Positions 9,273 to 16,713 of a stretch of DNA of 64,000 nucleotides are shown in pieces. This stretch comes from an uncultured Bacilli bacterium (lineage in GTDB: Bacteria > Bacillota_I > Bacilli_A > RF39 > UBA660), in assembly GCA_934096015.1 (NCBI GenBank), contig CAKOLD010000003.1, forward strand, positions 1-64,000, written 5' to 3'. A program made the position numbers and the translations under genes. The stretch's first letter is position 1. Each line of letters opens with the position of its first letter. Under the pieces are notes generated by a model. That model saw only the letters and a list, made by a program, of their open reading frames with translations. It did no database searches and was not told where the DNA came from.

Positions 9273-9992
9273 TCATTTTTTTATTATACTTTCTAAAGCT
9301 AATTTAATCATATCATTTAGCATTCTTTCTTTTTCTTCACTAGAAAGAATAACTTTTTCATAAGCACTATCAACAACAGTACATAAACAGGCACTTTTTT
9401 TCTTTAAATAATTAGACAAATAGAAAAGTCCAAAAGATTCCATTTCTAATCCATAAGGTTTGTAATTATTTAAAAGATGATTATATATATGTGTAATATC
9501 TTGATACAATGAAAAAACATCACTAGTAATCATATTACCAACTGTTAAATCTATATTTAAGTCTTTTGCAGTATCAATTATAGTCTTATTTAAATCATTA
9601 TCAGGATAAGCAATATGAACATGTTCTTGATTCCAAGTATAAGAAAAATTGGAATTAGAATAACTAGATTTGCTTAATAATATATCTCTAACATGACATT
9701 CCTTATTTATTGAACCACAAGTACCAATACGGATAATTTTTTCAACATTATAAAAATTATATAATTCATAAATATAAATTGCAGAACTAGGAATTCCCAT
9801 ACCACTTGATACAATTGAAATTCTCTTTCCCTTATAAGTACCTGTATAACTATACATATTCCTAACATTATTTACTAGTGTATAATTATCTAAAAAATGT
9901 TCTGCAATATATTTTGCTCGTAAGGGATCTCCAGGCATTAAAACCAAAGGAGCAATGTTTTCCTTCTTTGTAATTATATGAACTGGTTCCAT
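9273..9992 (-). CDS. deoD: Purine nucleoside phosphorylase (DeoD type)
   Basis: 239 residues. It cleaves purine nucleosides to base and ribose-1-phosphate for salvage. The phosphate-binding MPGDPLRAKYIAE motif, MGIPSSAIYIYEL, RIGTCGSI and the nucleoside-binding GLEMESFGLFYL segment are all present, and the length matches the hexameric DeoD class. The protein is convergent with the phosphohexomutase gene, with only two bases between stops. AGGTGAG precedes the ATG on the minus strand. DeoD specificity over MTA phosphorylase is judged from the overall pattern. Confidence 0.92.
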   Translation of the reverse strand: MEPVHIITKKENIAPLVLMPGDPLRAKYIAEHFLDNYTLVNNVRNMYSYTGTYKGKRISIVSSGMGIPSSAIYIYELYNFYNVEKIIRIGTCGSINKECHVRDILLSKSSYSNSNFSYTWNQEHVHIAYPDNDLNKTIIDTAKDLNIDLTVGNMITSDVFSLYQDITHIYNHLLNNYKPYGLEMESFGLFYLSNYLKKKSACLCTVVDSAYEKVILSSEEKERMLNDMIKLALESIIKK

Positions 9993-10083
9993 AAACTCAC
10001 CTATTTAAATTATATAATGTTTTATGTTATAATAACAATTATAAAATTATTAATTTTACACATAATAGATTTGAGGTGTCAAT

Positions 10084-11343
10084 ATGATATACAAAGACTA
10101 CAAAATAGGTCCAACTACTTTACATACAATAAAATGTGATAAATTTAAACTTTGTCATATGGAAATTATCTTTAGAAATGAAGTTGTAAAAGAAGAACTT
10201 ATTAAAAGAAGTATGCTATTTGAAATGCTTACTGAAAATAATAAAAATTACCCAGAAAGAAGAAAATTAATTTTAAAATTAGAAGATTTATATAACAGTT
10301 ATATATACTCAGTAACAAGTAAAATAGGTAAACAAATAATGACAAGTTTCTGTATGGACTTTATAGATCCTAAATATACAGATGATAATTATTTAAAAGA
10401 AGTATTAAACTTACCATTTGATTTAATTAATAATCCTAACATAATAAACGATGAATTTGATGGTAAAACATTTGAATTAGTAAAAAAACGTTTAGAATTA
10501 GACATAAAGTCCATAAATGAAGATCCCAAAAAGTTAAGTATTTTAGAATGTTTAAAGAATATGGATCCTAATAGTGAATCATCATTTTCCATAAATGGAA
10601 CATTAGAACAATTAGAAAAAATAACCCCAGCAAACTTATATGAGTTCTATGAAAAAACACTTAATCATGATTTAATAGACATTTACATAATAGGAAATCT
10701 AGACATGGACAAAGTTGCTGAACTTATAAAAGAATATTCATTATTTAATGTAATCAATAATCAAAAACTAGAATTATATGTAAATAATAAAGAGAGAAAA
10801 AAAATTAATACAAAATCAGGATTTAGTAATATTAGTCAAGCAAATCTTGCTATTTCATTAAATCTTACTAATGCTTCTGATTTTGAAAGAGATTATGTAT
10901 CTAGAATATATAATGTTATTCTTGGCGGAGGTTCATTAAATTCAAAATTATATCAACACTTAAGAACCGAAAATTCACTATGTTACAATGTTAGCAGTAT
11001 GTACCAAAAATTTGATAAACTTTTTATAATTCATACTGCAGTAAATAAAGAAAACTATCAAAAAACTTTAAAATTAATAAAAAAATCTTTAAAAGAAATG
11101 AGTATTGGCCATTTTACTGAAGATGATGTAAATAATGCTAAAGAAATGATTTCTTCAAGCTTAAATTCTAGTTTTGATAACCCAGGAAGAATTGTAGATA
11201 ATTATTTATTTCAAAATATTGCAGACCTAGAACCTCTAGAAATTAGGAAAGAAAAATATAAACAAGTTAACAAAAAAGATATTATCAATTTAGCAAAAAA
11301 AATTAAAATTAATACAATATATTTATTAAGTGATGGTGATTAG
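10084..11343 (+). CDS. M16-family peptidase-like protein, inactive partner (YmfF type)
   Basis: 419 residues with M16 fold features, including the C-terminal LGGGSLNSKLYQHLRTENSL segment and a substrate-cradle-like second half. The zinc-binding HxxEH motif expected in the first 80 residues is absent, so this is probably the non-catalytic subunit of a heterodimer with the next gene. The pair matches the B. subtilis ymfF-ymfH arrangement. A likely promoter with extended -10 (TGTTATAAT) lies at 10025-10033, and GAGGTG precedes the ATG. The substrate is unknown. Confidence 0.85.
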   Translation: MIYKDYKIGPTTLHTIKCDKFKLCHMEIIFRNEVVKEELIKRSMLFEMLTENNKNYPERRKLILKLEDLYNSYIYSVTSKIGKQIMTSFCMDFIDPKYTDDNYLKEVLNLPFDLINNPNIINDEFDGKTFELVKKRLELDIKSINEDPKKLSILECLKNMDPNSESSFSINGTLEQLEKITPANLYEFYEKTLNHDLIDIYIIGNLDMDKVAELIKEYSLFNVINNQKLELYVNNKERKKINTKSGFSNISQANLAISLNLTNASDFERDYVSRIYNVILGGGSLNSKLYQHLRTENSLCYNVSSMYQKFDKLFIIHTAVNKENYQKTLKLIKKSLKEMSIGHFTEDDVNNAKEMISSSLNSSFDNPGRIVDNYLFQNIADLEPLEIRKEKYKQVNKKDIINLAKKIKINTIYLLSDGD

Positions 11344-12642
11344 ATGGAAAAAATAATTATAAAAGGTGTAGATGAAACTATTTTTTATGAAGAATTAAAA
11401 AATGGTTTAAAAGTCTACTTATTACCTAATAACAATGTAAAAAACTTTTATATAACATTTAATACACATTTTGGATCAATGTATACAGAATTTAAAAAAG
11501 AAAAAGATAAAAGTTATACAAAAGTACCTGATGGAGTAGCTCATTATTTAGAACATTTAATGTTTAATATGCCCGATGGGTCTGCTTTTGATTATTTTTC
11601 TAAATTAGGTTCAAGTGTTAATGCTTTTACAACCTACGATTTAACTTGTTATGAAGTATATGCTTCAAAATATTTTAAAGAAAACTTAAATTATTTATTA
11701 GACTATGTTCAAACTCCTTATTTTACAAAAGAAATGGTAAATAAAGAAAGAGGTATTATAACAGAAGAAATTAAAATGTATGATAATAACCCCAATACCG
11801 AATTAATCTATAAAATGAATGAAATGATATTTCAAAAAGATAAAAGAAAAGATTTAATAAGTGGTACAGTAGAAGATATAAAAAAAATAACTTATGAAGA
11901 TATATTAAGTTGTTATGAAACATTCTATCATCCAAGTAATATGTTTATAGTTATAACAGGTTGTTTTAATCCTGAAGAAGCTTTAGCAATTATTCATGAA
12001 AATCAAAACGGTAAAGAATTTTCTGAAAACCCGAATCCAGTCATAAAAAAAATAAGTGAACCAAAAACAGTAAAAGAAGAATATTTTGTTAAAGAAATGA
12101 ATGTAGAAACTAACAAAGTAAACATTGGAATAAAAATTCCTTTAAAAAGTTTAAATAATTTAAAAATACCATACATAAGATTAAGAACTTATCTTGCTTT
12201 AATAACAAAATCAAAATTTGGTAGTTCTAGTTTATTACATGAAAGACTTACAAACGGTGGAATTATTTTAAATGGAATGGGAATTAGAAGAACATACACC
12301 AATGACTATATTATTATTAATATAATTACTGAAACTGACTATCCAGATAGATTTATCAGTATTATAAAAGATGAATTAAATCATATAAGAATTACAAAAG
12401 AAGAACTTGAAAGAAAAGTAAAGACTTTTATAAGTGGATATATATTACACTATGATGATATAGAAAGTGTTAACTTAGATATTCAATCAGATATAATAGA
12501 ATTAAATGAACCAATAGATAATATGATTAATATTTATAAAGAACTAAATATATTAGAATTAAATAAATTAATAAATGCCTTAAAATTTACTAATATTTCC
12601 ACTTTAATAATAAAACCATTTCAAGATAAAAAAATTGATTAA
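11344..12642 (+). CDS. M16-family zinc peptidase, catalytic partner (YmfH type)
   Basis: 432 residues. The inverted zinc motif HYLEH is at about residues 66-70 in the context GVAHYLEHLMFN, and the third ligand glutamate lies in ERGIITEEIKMY, about 70 residues later, so catalysis should be intact. It starts directly after the TAG stop of the upstream inactive partner, consistent with a co-translated heterodimer like YmfF/YmfH. The frame ends in a terminator hairpin. Such enzymes degrade or process oligopeptides; the physiological substrate here cannot be told. Confidence 0.9.
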   Translation: MEKIIIKGVDETIFYEELKNGLKVYLLPNNNVKNFYITFNTHFGSMYTEFKKEKDKSYTKVPDGVAHYLEHLMFNMPDGSAFDYFSKLGSSVNAFTTYDLTCYEVYASKYFKENLNYLLDYVQTPYFTKEMVNKERGIITEEIKMYDNNPNTELIYKMNEMIFQKDKRKDLISGTVEDIKKITYEDILSCYETFYHPSNMFIVITGCFNPEEALAIIHENQNGKEFSENPNPVIKKISEPKTVKEEYFVKEMNVETNKVNIGIKIPLKSLNNLKIPYIRLRTYLALITKSKFGSSSLLHERLTNGGIILNGMGIRRTYTNDYIIINIITETDYPDRFISIIKDELNHIRITKEELERKVKTFISGYILHYDDIESVNLDIQSDIIELNEPIDNMINIYKELNILELNKLINALKFTNISTLIIKPFQDKKID

Positions 12643-12659
12643 AACATAATCAATTTTTT
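12630..12659 (+). terminator. Intrinsic terminator after the M16 peptidase pair
   Basis: Twelve-base perfect stem AAAAATTGATTA / TAATCAATTTTT with a five-base loop, ending in T residues. Confidence 0.85.
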
Positions 12660-12699
12660 AATACTTTACTAATATAATATATTAGTTGACACACTATAT

Positions 12700-12728
12700 T
12701 TTACAAAAATAAATAAAAGTGTTATAAT
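12700..12728 (+). promoter_or_regulatory. Sigma-A type promoter for the HD-domain gene
   Basis: TTTACA (12700-12705) and TATAAT (12723-12728) are spaced by 17 bases. The predicted transcript starts near 12735, just ahead of GAGGTGA and the ATG at 12751. Confidence 0.7.
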
Positions 12729-12750
12729 CCATGTAGTTCGAGGTGAATGC

Positions 12751-13251
12751 ATGCAAAATGAGGAAACTTTAAGCTTTGAAAGCTTAGTATCTGATATTAT
12801 TAGCAATGAAAAGTATAATGAATTAAAAAAAGAGTACCACCATGGTATTAATAGATATAGCCACTCAGTTAGAGTAGCAAAAGTAACTTATAAAATTAGT
12901 AAAAAATTAAAAATGGATTATAAATCAGCAACACGTGGTGCAATGCTACATGATTTCTTTAAAAATGAAGAATATGGTAATGTAAAAGGACTTACTACAG
13001 CAAAAGTGCATCCCCATATTGCTTGTTATAATGCTAAACAAGAATTTTCTATAAATGAAATAGAAGCTGACGTTATAAGTTCTCATATGTTCCCCTTAAA
13101 TCCACAAAAACCAAGCTATAAAGAAAGTTGGCTTGTTAATTATGTAGATGAAGCAGTAGGGCTATATGAATTTAGTAAATTTAAATTTGCTCAACAAATT
13201 ACATTATGGACTTTATTTATTTTAAATATGATTATATTTGGACAAAAATAA
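12751..13251 (+). CDS. HD-domain phosphohydrolase-like protein
   Basis: 166 residues. A conserved H (in INRYSHSVRVA), an HD pair (AMLHDFF, about residues 67-71) and a later H (SSHMFP) and D (VNYVDEAVG) give the metal-binding pattern of the HD superfamily, which hydrolyses phosphate esters such as nucleotides. The C-terminal 15 residues are hydrophobic and may anchor the protein to the membrane. It is transcribed alone between two terminators, from its own promoter. The substrate is unknown. Confidence 0.8.
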   Translation: MQNEETLSFESLVSDIISNEKYNELKKEYHHGINRYSHSVRVAKVTYKISKKLKMDYKSATRGAMLHDFFKNEEYGNVKGLTTAKVHPHIACYNAKQEFSINEIEADVISSHMFPLNPQKPSYKESWLVNYVDEAVGLYEFSKFKFAQQITLWTLFILNMIIFGQK

Positions 13252-13265
13252 TTGTCCATTTTTTT
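13239..13265 (+). terminator. Intrinsic terminator after the HD-domain gene
   Basis: Stem TGGACAA / TTGTCCA with a six-base loop and a seven-T tail. The stop codon is inside the loop. Confidence 0.8.
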
Positions 13266-13288
13266 ATTTAATGATAAAATATACTTAT

Positions 13289-13365
13289 GTCTTCGTAGCT
13301 CAGTAGGATAGAGCAATCGCCTCCTAAGCGATAGGTCGGCAGTTCGAATCTGCCCGGGGACACCA
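13289..13365 (+). tRNA. tRNA-Arg (anticodon CCT)
   Basis: 77 bases with CCA encoded. Acceptor arms GTCTTCG / CGGGGAC pair with G-U wobbles; the D arm contains TAGCTCAGTAGGATAGAGC; the anticodon stem ATCGC / GCGAT encloses CTCCTAA, giving anticodon CCT (13323-13325) for AGG codons; the T arm GGCAG-TTCGAAT-CTGCC is perfect. It lies between two terminators, and an integrase remnant lies 65 bases downstream, which suggests that this gene has served as an integration site. Confidence 0.96.
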
Positions 13366-13375
13366 GTTGATTATT

Positions 13376-13400
13376 AACCTCTAGTAAAATAGGGGTTTTT
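13376..13400 (+). terminator. Intrinsic terminator after tRNA-Arg
   Basis: Stem AACCTCTA / TAGGGGTT (one G-U) with loop GTAAAA and a T tail, 11 bases after the CCA end. Confidence 0.75.
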
Positions 13401-13429
13401 AAGTATTTTAATGCTTTCAAACACACTTT

Positions 13430-13555
13430 TTATAAGTTATTTAATTTATTGGTTATATCTTCCATTTCACTTATATACACACGCGTATATAAGTCTAATG
13501 TAATACTAACTTTAAAATGACCTAAATATTTTGAAACTAGAGCAATACTTGCTCC
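13430..13555 (-). pseudogene. Tyrosine recombinase (integrase) C-terminal remnant
   Basis: Read on the minus strand, this gives 41 codons from GASIALVSKYLGH through TLDLYTRVYISEM to a natural stop. This is the end of a phage/ICE-type tyrosine integrase: the LVSKYLGH box carries the conserved histidine, and the tyrosine in TLDLYTRVY is the expected nucleophile. A stop codon lies directly upstream (13556-13558) and the remainder of the protein is missing. The position next to tRNA-Arg, pointing toward it, is where an element integrated at the tRNA 3' end would have its integrase. The piece is a scar of a lost element. Confidence 0.8.
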
Positions 13556-13560
13556 TTAAA

Positions 13561-13891
13561 AAATTTTCAAATTCAGATGATGATAGCATTGATTTTGAGG
13601 GTATATTTTGAATATTTATTGTTTTAGGTATATTCGGTTATTTTTTCTATCCTTTGTTTTTTGTGATGAAGAATGATGTAAATAATAATTTTTTAAAAGA
13701 TTCTTTAGTTTTTTTAAAAGACAATGAACTTGTCAACAACACCACTGCTTATTTACACAGGAACTAATAATTTAGGAGAAACTAAAACAATAACATTTAA
13801 TGAAGAGAAAGGAATACTTTAAAGATTATTAGAACCCTTAAAAAATAATGTAGAATATAAAACTACAATTAATTATTATATAGAAGAATAA
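13561..13891 (+). pseudogene. Broken membrane-protein gene beside the integrase remnant
   Basis: Translating across lesions gives a continuous-looking protein: a short acidic start, a hydrophobic stretch (IFIVLGIFGYFFYPLFFVM), a polar domain, and a tail ending INYYIEE. Reading is broken by a TGA at 13609 inside the hydrophobic part (a single-base change from TGG would explain it), a frame change near 13762 and a TAA at 13820. No family is recognised. Together with the integrase remnant it accounts for most of the roughly 580 bases between the tRNA and the prs leader. Confidence 0.55.
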
Positions 13892-13898
13892 AAAACTA

Positions 13899-13926
13899 TT
13901 GATAATTAAATATAATATGTTAAAAT
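13899..13926 (+). promoter_or_regulatory. Probable sigma-A promoter of the prs leader
   Basis: TTGATA (13899-13904), a 16-base spacer and an extended -10 TGTTAAAAT (13918-13926). The transcript would begin near 13933, immediately before AGAGGAG and the leader reading frame. Confidence 0.55.
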
Positions 13927-13946
13927 TATTTTAGAGGAGTGATATT

Positions 13947-14033
13947 ATGAAATATAATTTATTCGTAAAAAATCACTTCAAATCAAAAAACACTAAGGGT
14001 AACTTTAGTGTTTTTTATGTGGAGGTTAAATGA
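13947..14033 (+). CDS. 28-residue leader peptide frame upstream of prs
   Basis: ATG at 13947 follows a strong AGAGGAG site (13933-13939). The peptide is MKYNLFVKNHFKSKNTKGNF plus eight more residues. Its TGA stop overlaps the ATG of prs (ATGA at 14030-14033), and an intrinsic terminator lies wholly within its coding part. A short translated frame that contains a terminator and is coupled to the next gene is the layout of a transcription attenuator. No family is recognised; a regulatory role is inference, and the peptide could instead be a chance frame. Confidence 0.5.
   Translation: MKYNLFVKNHFKSKNTKGNFSVFYVEVK
13985..14016 (+). terminator. Attenuator-type terminator inside the prs leader frame
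   Basis: Stem AAAAAACACTAA / TTAGTGTTTTTT, extended by a G-U and a G-C pair, with loop GTAA; the descending arm ends in six T. It lies between the probable promoter and prs, so it must be bypassed for prs to be expressed. Confidence 0.75.
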
Positions 14034-15112
14034 AAGAAAATTTAGGATTAATTGTCTTAGACAATATTAAAGAAATAGGAAATGAAGTAAATGATTACCT
14101 TAATAAGTTTAGAAAAAATAAAGAGAATTACATTATTCCTATAAAACTAGACAGATTTGCAAATGGAGAAGGAAAAGCAAAAATATTAGAAACAGTAAGA
14201 GATAAAGATATTTACATTTTAACAGATATCGGTAATTATGATATGACTTATGAAATGCATGGATTTTTAAACCACATGTCACCAGATGATCATTTCCAAG
14301 ACATAAAAAGAGTAATTTTAGCAATGTGTGGCCATGCAAAAAAAATTACTTTAGTAATGCCATTACTTTATGAATCACGTCAACATCGCAAAAAAGGTAG
14401 GGAATCTCTAGACTGTGCTTATGGGCTACAAGAACTTTTGAAAATGGGAGTAAAAGAAATTATAACATTTGATGTCCATGATCCTAATGTTTGTAACTCA
14501 ACACCATTACTAGCTTTTGAAAATTTTTATCCAACAAATATAGTTTTGGAAGATTTCATAATTAATAATAAACACAATCTTGATAATTTATTAATTGTAA
14601 GCCCAGATTTTGGAGCAATGGAAAGAGCCAGATACTTTGCAGAAATGTTAAAATGTGATGTAGGTGTTTTTTACAAAAGAAGAGATTTGTCAAAAGTTGT
14701 TAATGGTAAAAATCCTATAATTGAACATGCATACATGGGAGCAGATGTTAAAGGAAAAGATATAATTGTTGTAGACGATATGATTGCCTCAGGTGGATCA
14801 ATGTTAGAAGTAGCAAAAGAGTTAAAAGAAAAAGGAGCACATCACGTATATTTAAGTGCTACATTCGCTCTATTTACAGAAGGAATAGAAAAGTTTGAAA
14901 AAGCCTTTAACGATGGTTTATATGATAAACTATATACAACTAATTTAACTTATGTTAAAAATGAAATTAAAAATAAAGAATGGTATCATGAAGTTAACTG
15001 TTCAAAGAAAATTGCAGAAATAATAAATACTTTAAATAACGAAGAATCTATTTCTCATTTAATGAATGGTAAAGAAGAATTCTTTAAAAAAATTGAAAAA
15101 ATAACTAAATAA
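14030..15112 (+). CDS. prs: Ribose-phosphate pyrophosphokinase, divergent long form
   Basis: 360 residues (typical Prs is about 315). It makes PRPP from ribose-5-phosphate and ATP for nucleotide, His and Trp synthesis. Present are the N-terminal KLDRFANGE segment (sugar/ATP contact), the RQHRKKGRES loop replacing the usual RQDRK region, the TFDVHDPNV segment, the SPDFGAMERARYFAE segment and the PRPP loop VVDDMIASGGSM. The C-terminal extension after about residue 320 is unusual. GGAGG (14021-14025) precedes the ATG, which overlaps the leader-peptide stop. The gene ends near a hairpin shared with sigG. Confidence 0.88.
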   Translation: MKENLGLIVLDNIKEIGNEVNDYLNKFRKNKENYIIPIKLDRFANGEGKAKILETVRDKDIYILTDIGNYDMTYEMHGFLNHMSPDDHFQDIKRVILAMCGHAKKITLVMPLLYESRQHRKKGRESLDCAYGLQELLKMGVKEIITFDVHDPNVCNSTPLLAFENFYPTNIVLEDFIINNKHNLDNLLIVSPDFGAMERARYFAEMLKCDVGVFYKRRDLSKVVNGKNPIIEHAYMGADVKGKDIIVVDDMIASGGSMLEVAKELKEKGAHHVYLSATFALFTEGIEKFEKAFNDGLYDKLYTTNLTYVKNEIKNKEWYHEVNCSKKIAEIINTLNNEESISHLMNGKEEFFKKIEKITK

Positions 15113-15127
15113 TAAAAATTGAATAAA

Positions 15128-15167
15128 AAAACTCCTAATCTCCAATTATATAAGGGAAAGGAGTTTT
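15128..15167 (+). promoter_or_regulatory. Hairpin masking the sigG ribosome-binding site
   Basis: AAAACTCCT (15128-15136) is perfectly complementary to AGGAGTTTT (15159-15167), which contains the Shine-Dalgarno of sigG four bases before its ATG. It may also act as a weak terminator for prs. A sigma-G/F-like -35 (TGAATA, 15120-15125) overlaps the left side, with only a poor -10 downstream. Confidence 0.6.
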
Positions 15168-15170
15168 ATT

Positions 15171-15947
15171 ATGAGTAAATATAAAGTGGACATAACAGGA
15201 ATAAATACCAATAATTTAAAAGTATTAAAAAATAATGAAATGCAAGTATTATTTGAAAAATATCACAAAGGAGATTTAGAGGCTAAAGAAGAATTAATAA
15301 ATGGTAATTTGAAATTAGTTTTAAGTATTATAAAAAAATATAATAATGGAAAATATGATATGAATGATTTATTTCAAATAGGCTGTATAGGCCTTATAAA
15401 AGCAGTAGATAATTTTGATACTAGTATCGGAGTTATGTTTTCCACATATGCAGTTCCTTTAATTCTAGGAGAAGTTAAAAGATTTATTAGAGATTCTTCG
15501 GTGATACGTATCACAAGAAGTGTAAGAGATAACTCTTATAAAATATTAAAATTCAAAGATGAATACACTGCCTTAAATGGATGTGAACCTACAAATGATG
15601 AAATATGCAAACATTTAGAAATATCAGAATATGATTTATCTAATGCTATGGATAGTTTAAAAGAACCTATGAGTATTTTTGAACCAATATTTAACGATGG
15701 AGGAGATACCATTTATTTATTAGATCAAATTGCTGATATCAAAAATGCCAATACAGATAGAGATATGTTAATAAGTTTAAGAAAAGCTCTATTTAAAATA
15801 AAAGAAAGAGAAAGAAGTATTTTAACAGATAGATACATTGTAGGAAAAACTCAAACAGAAATAGCCGAAGAACTAGGAGTTAGCCAAGCTCAAGTTAGTA
15901 GAATAGAAAAAAGTGCTATCAACAATGTAAAAAGATTAATTAAATAA
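15171..15947 (+). CDS. sigG: Forespore sigma factor SigG
   Basis: 258 residues. The N-terminus MSKYKVDITGINTNNLKVLK closely parallels B. subtilis sigma-G, which directs late forespore transcription. Region 2 (DLFQIGCIGLIKAVDNFDTS, ATYAV-like FSTYAVPLILGEVKRF), the FEPIFNDGGDTIYLLDQI linker unique to this family and region 4 (GKTQTEIAEELGVSQAQVSR) are in order. In B. subtilis sigG follows sigE; here it is about 39 kb from sigE and sits between prs and ylmC. Its ribosome-binding site lies in a hairpin. The assignment is secure. Confidence 0.95.
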   Translation: MSKYKVDITGINTNNLKVLKNNEMQVLFEKYHKGDLEAKEELINGNLKLVLSIIKKYNNGKYDMNDLFQIGCIGLIKAVDNFDTSIGVMFSTYAVPLILGEVKRFIRDSSVIRITRSVRDNSYKILKFKDEYTALNGCEPTNDEICKHLEISEYDLSNAMDSLKEPMSIFEPIFNDGGDTIYLLDQIADIKNANTDRDMLISLRKALFKIKERERSILTDRYIVGKTQTEIAEELGVSQAQVSRIEKSAINNVKRLIK

Positions 15948-15970
15948 CATATAATTAATTGGTGGAGTTT

Positions 15971-16195
15971 ATGAAAATGAGTGAGTTGCAAGATAAAGAT
16001 ATTATTAATGTGAAAGATGGAAAAAATATAGGTAGAATAATTGACTTAGAAGTAACAAATGAAGGAATAATAAGTTATATCATTGCAGAACCCAAACAAT
16101 TTTTTAAACTCAATGTTTATAACAAAGAAACCTCATTCACGTTTAAACAAATTGTAAAAATAGGTAAAGATGTAATACTTGTTGATTTAAACTAA
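15971..16195 (+). CDS. ylmC: YlmC/YmxH-family PRC-barrel protein
   Basis: About 75 residues. The frame reads KMSELQDKDIINVKDGKNIG and ends FKQIVKIGKDVILVDL, the pattern of the YlmC/YmxH sporulation-associated PRC-barrel family. GGTGGAG at 15961-15967 leaves two possible starts, 15971 and 15977; the latter has the better spacing. It follows sigG by 23 bases and is probably co-transcribed, as in other spore formers where ylmC lies near sigE/sigG. Its molecular role is unknown. Confidence 0.85.
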   Translation: MKMSELQDKDIINVKDGKNIGRIIDLEVTNEGIISYIIAEPKQFFKLNVYNKETSFTFKQIVKIGKDVILVDLN

Positions 16196-16224
16196 ATAGT
16201 TTATAATTAACTAGAGGTGCAAAA

Positions 16225-16713
16225 GTGAACAGAAAACAATTAATATTAATGATAACAGCATTCATATGTGACCAGATATCTAAAGTAATAATTACAAGTT
16301 ATTTAAAAGTATTTGATTCTATAACTATTATAAAAAACTTCTTTAAAATAACTTATTACAATAATTATGGAGCAGCGTGGGGAATGTTTCAAAATAATAC
16401 CATATTATTAGTAATACTAAGTATTATTGCTTTAATAATTATTTATAGATTTAGTTATAACTTTAAAAAAAATACTAGGAATAATATTGCATTTAGTATC
16501 TTAACCGCTGGTATATTAGGAAACTTATCAGATAGACTATTTTTAGGATATGTAAGAGATTTTTTAGATTTTAAAATATTTAATTACGATTTTCCAATAT
16601 TTAATTTAGCAGACAGTTTTATAGTTATAGGTGTGATTTTATTAATAATTTCAATTATAAAAGGAGAAGACAAAAATGGAAGTAGTAGTAACAGAAAAAG
16701 AAAGAATAGATAA
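16225..16713 (+). CDS. lspA: Lipoprotein signal peptidase
   Basis: 162 residues, starting with GTG after AGAGGTG. It removes signal peptides from prolipoproteins at the membrane. Four hydrophobic segments are visible. Both catalytic aspartates are in place: one in GYVRDFLDF and one in FNLADSFIVIGV. The N-terminal D in FICDQISK and the NNYGAAWG segment are also conserved. The C-terminal tail is basic and overlaps the start of rluD by 38 bases. A substrate lipoprotein in the window is GerKC (40286-41386). Confidence 0.93.
   Translation: MNRKQLILMITAFICDQISKVIITSYLKVFDSITIIKNFFKITYYNNYGAAWGMFQNNTILLVILSIIALIIIYRFSYNFKKNTRNNIAFSILTAGILGNLSDRLFLGYVRDFLDFKIFNYDFPIFNLADSFIVIGVILLIISIIKGEDKNGSSSNRKRKNR

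Noticed and set aside
12686..12728. TTGACA at 12686 as -35 for the HD-domain gene
   Set aside because: It is 31 bases from the TATAAT; TTTACA at 12700 gives the proper 17-base spacing.
13609..13611. TGA within a membrane segment, raising the idea of UGA read as tryptophan as in Mollicutes
   Set aside because: Intact genes use TGG for tryptophan and end with TGA (for example pilin, spoIIAA, spoIIGA), so the standard code holds and this TGA is a lesion.
13289..14033. Duplicate of the tRNA-Arg 3' end as an attachment-site pair
   Set aside because: I found no second copy of the T-arm/acceptor sequence downstream within the scar, so only the integrase remnant supports past integration.
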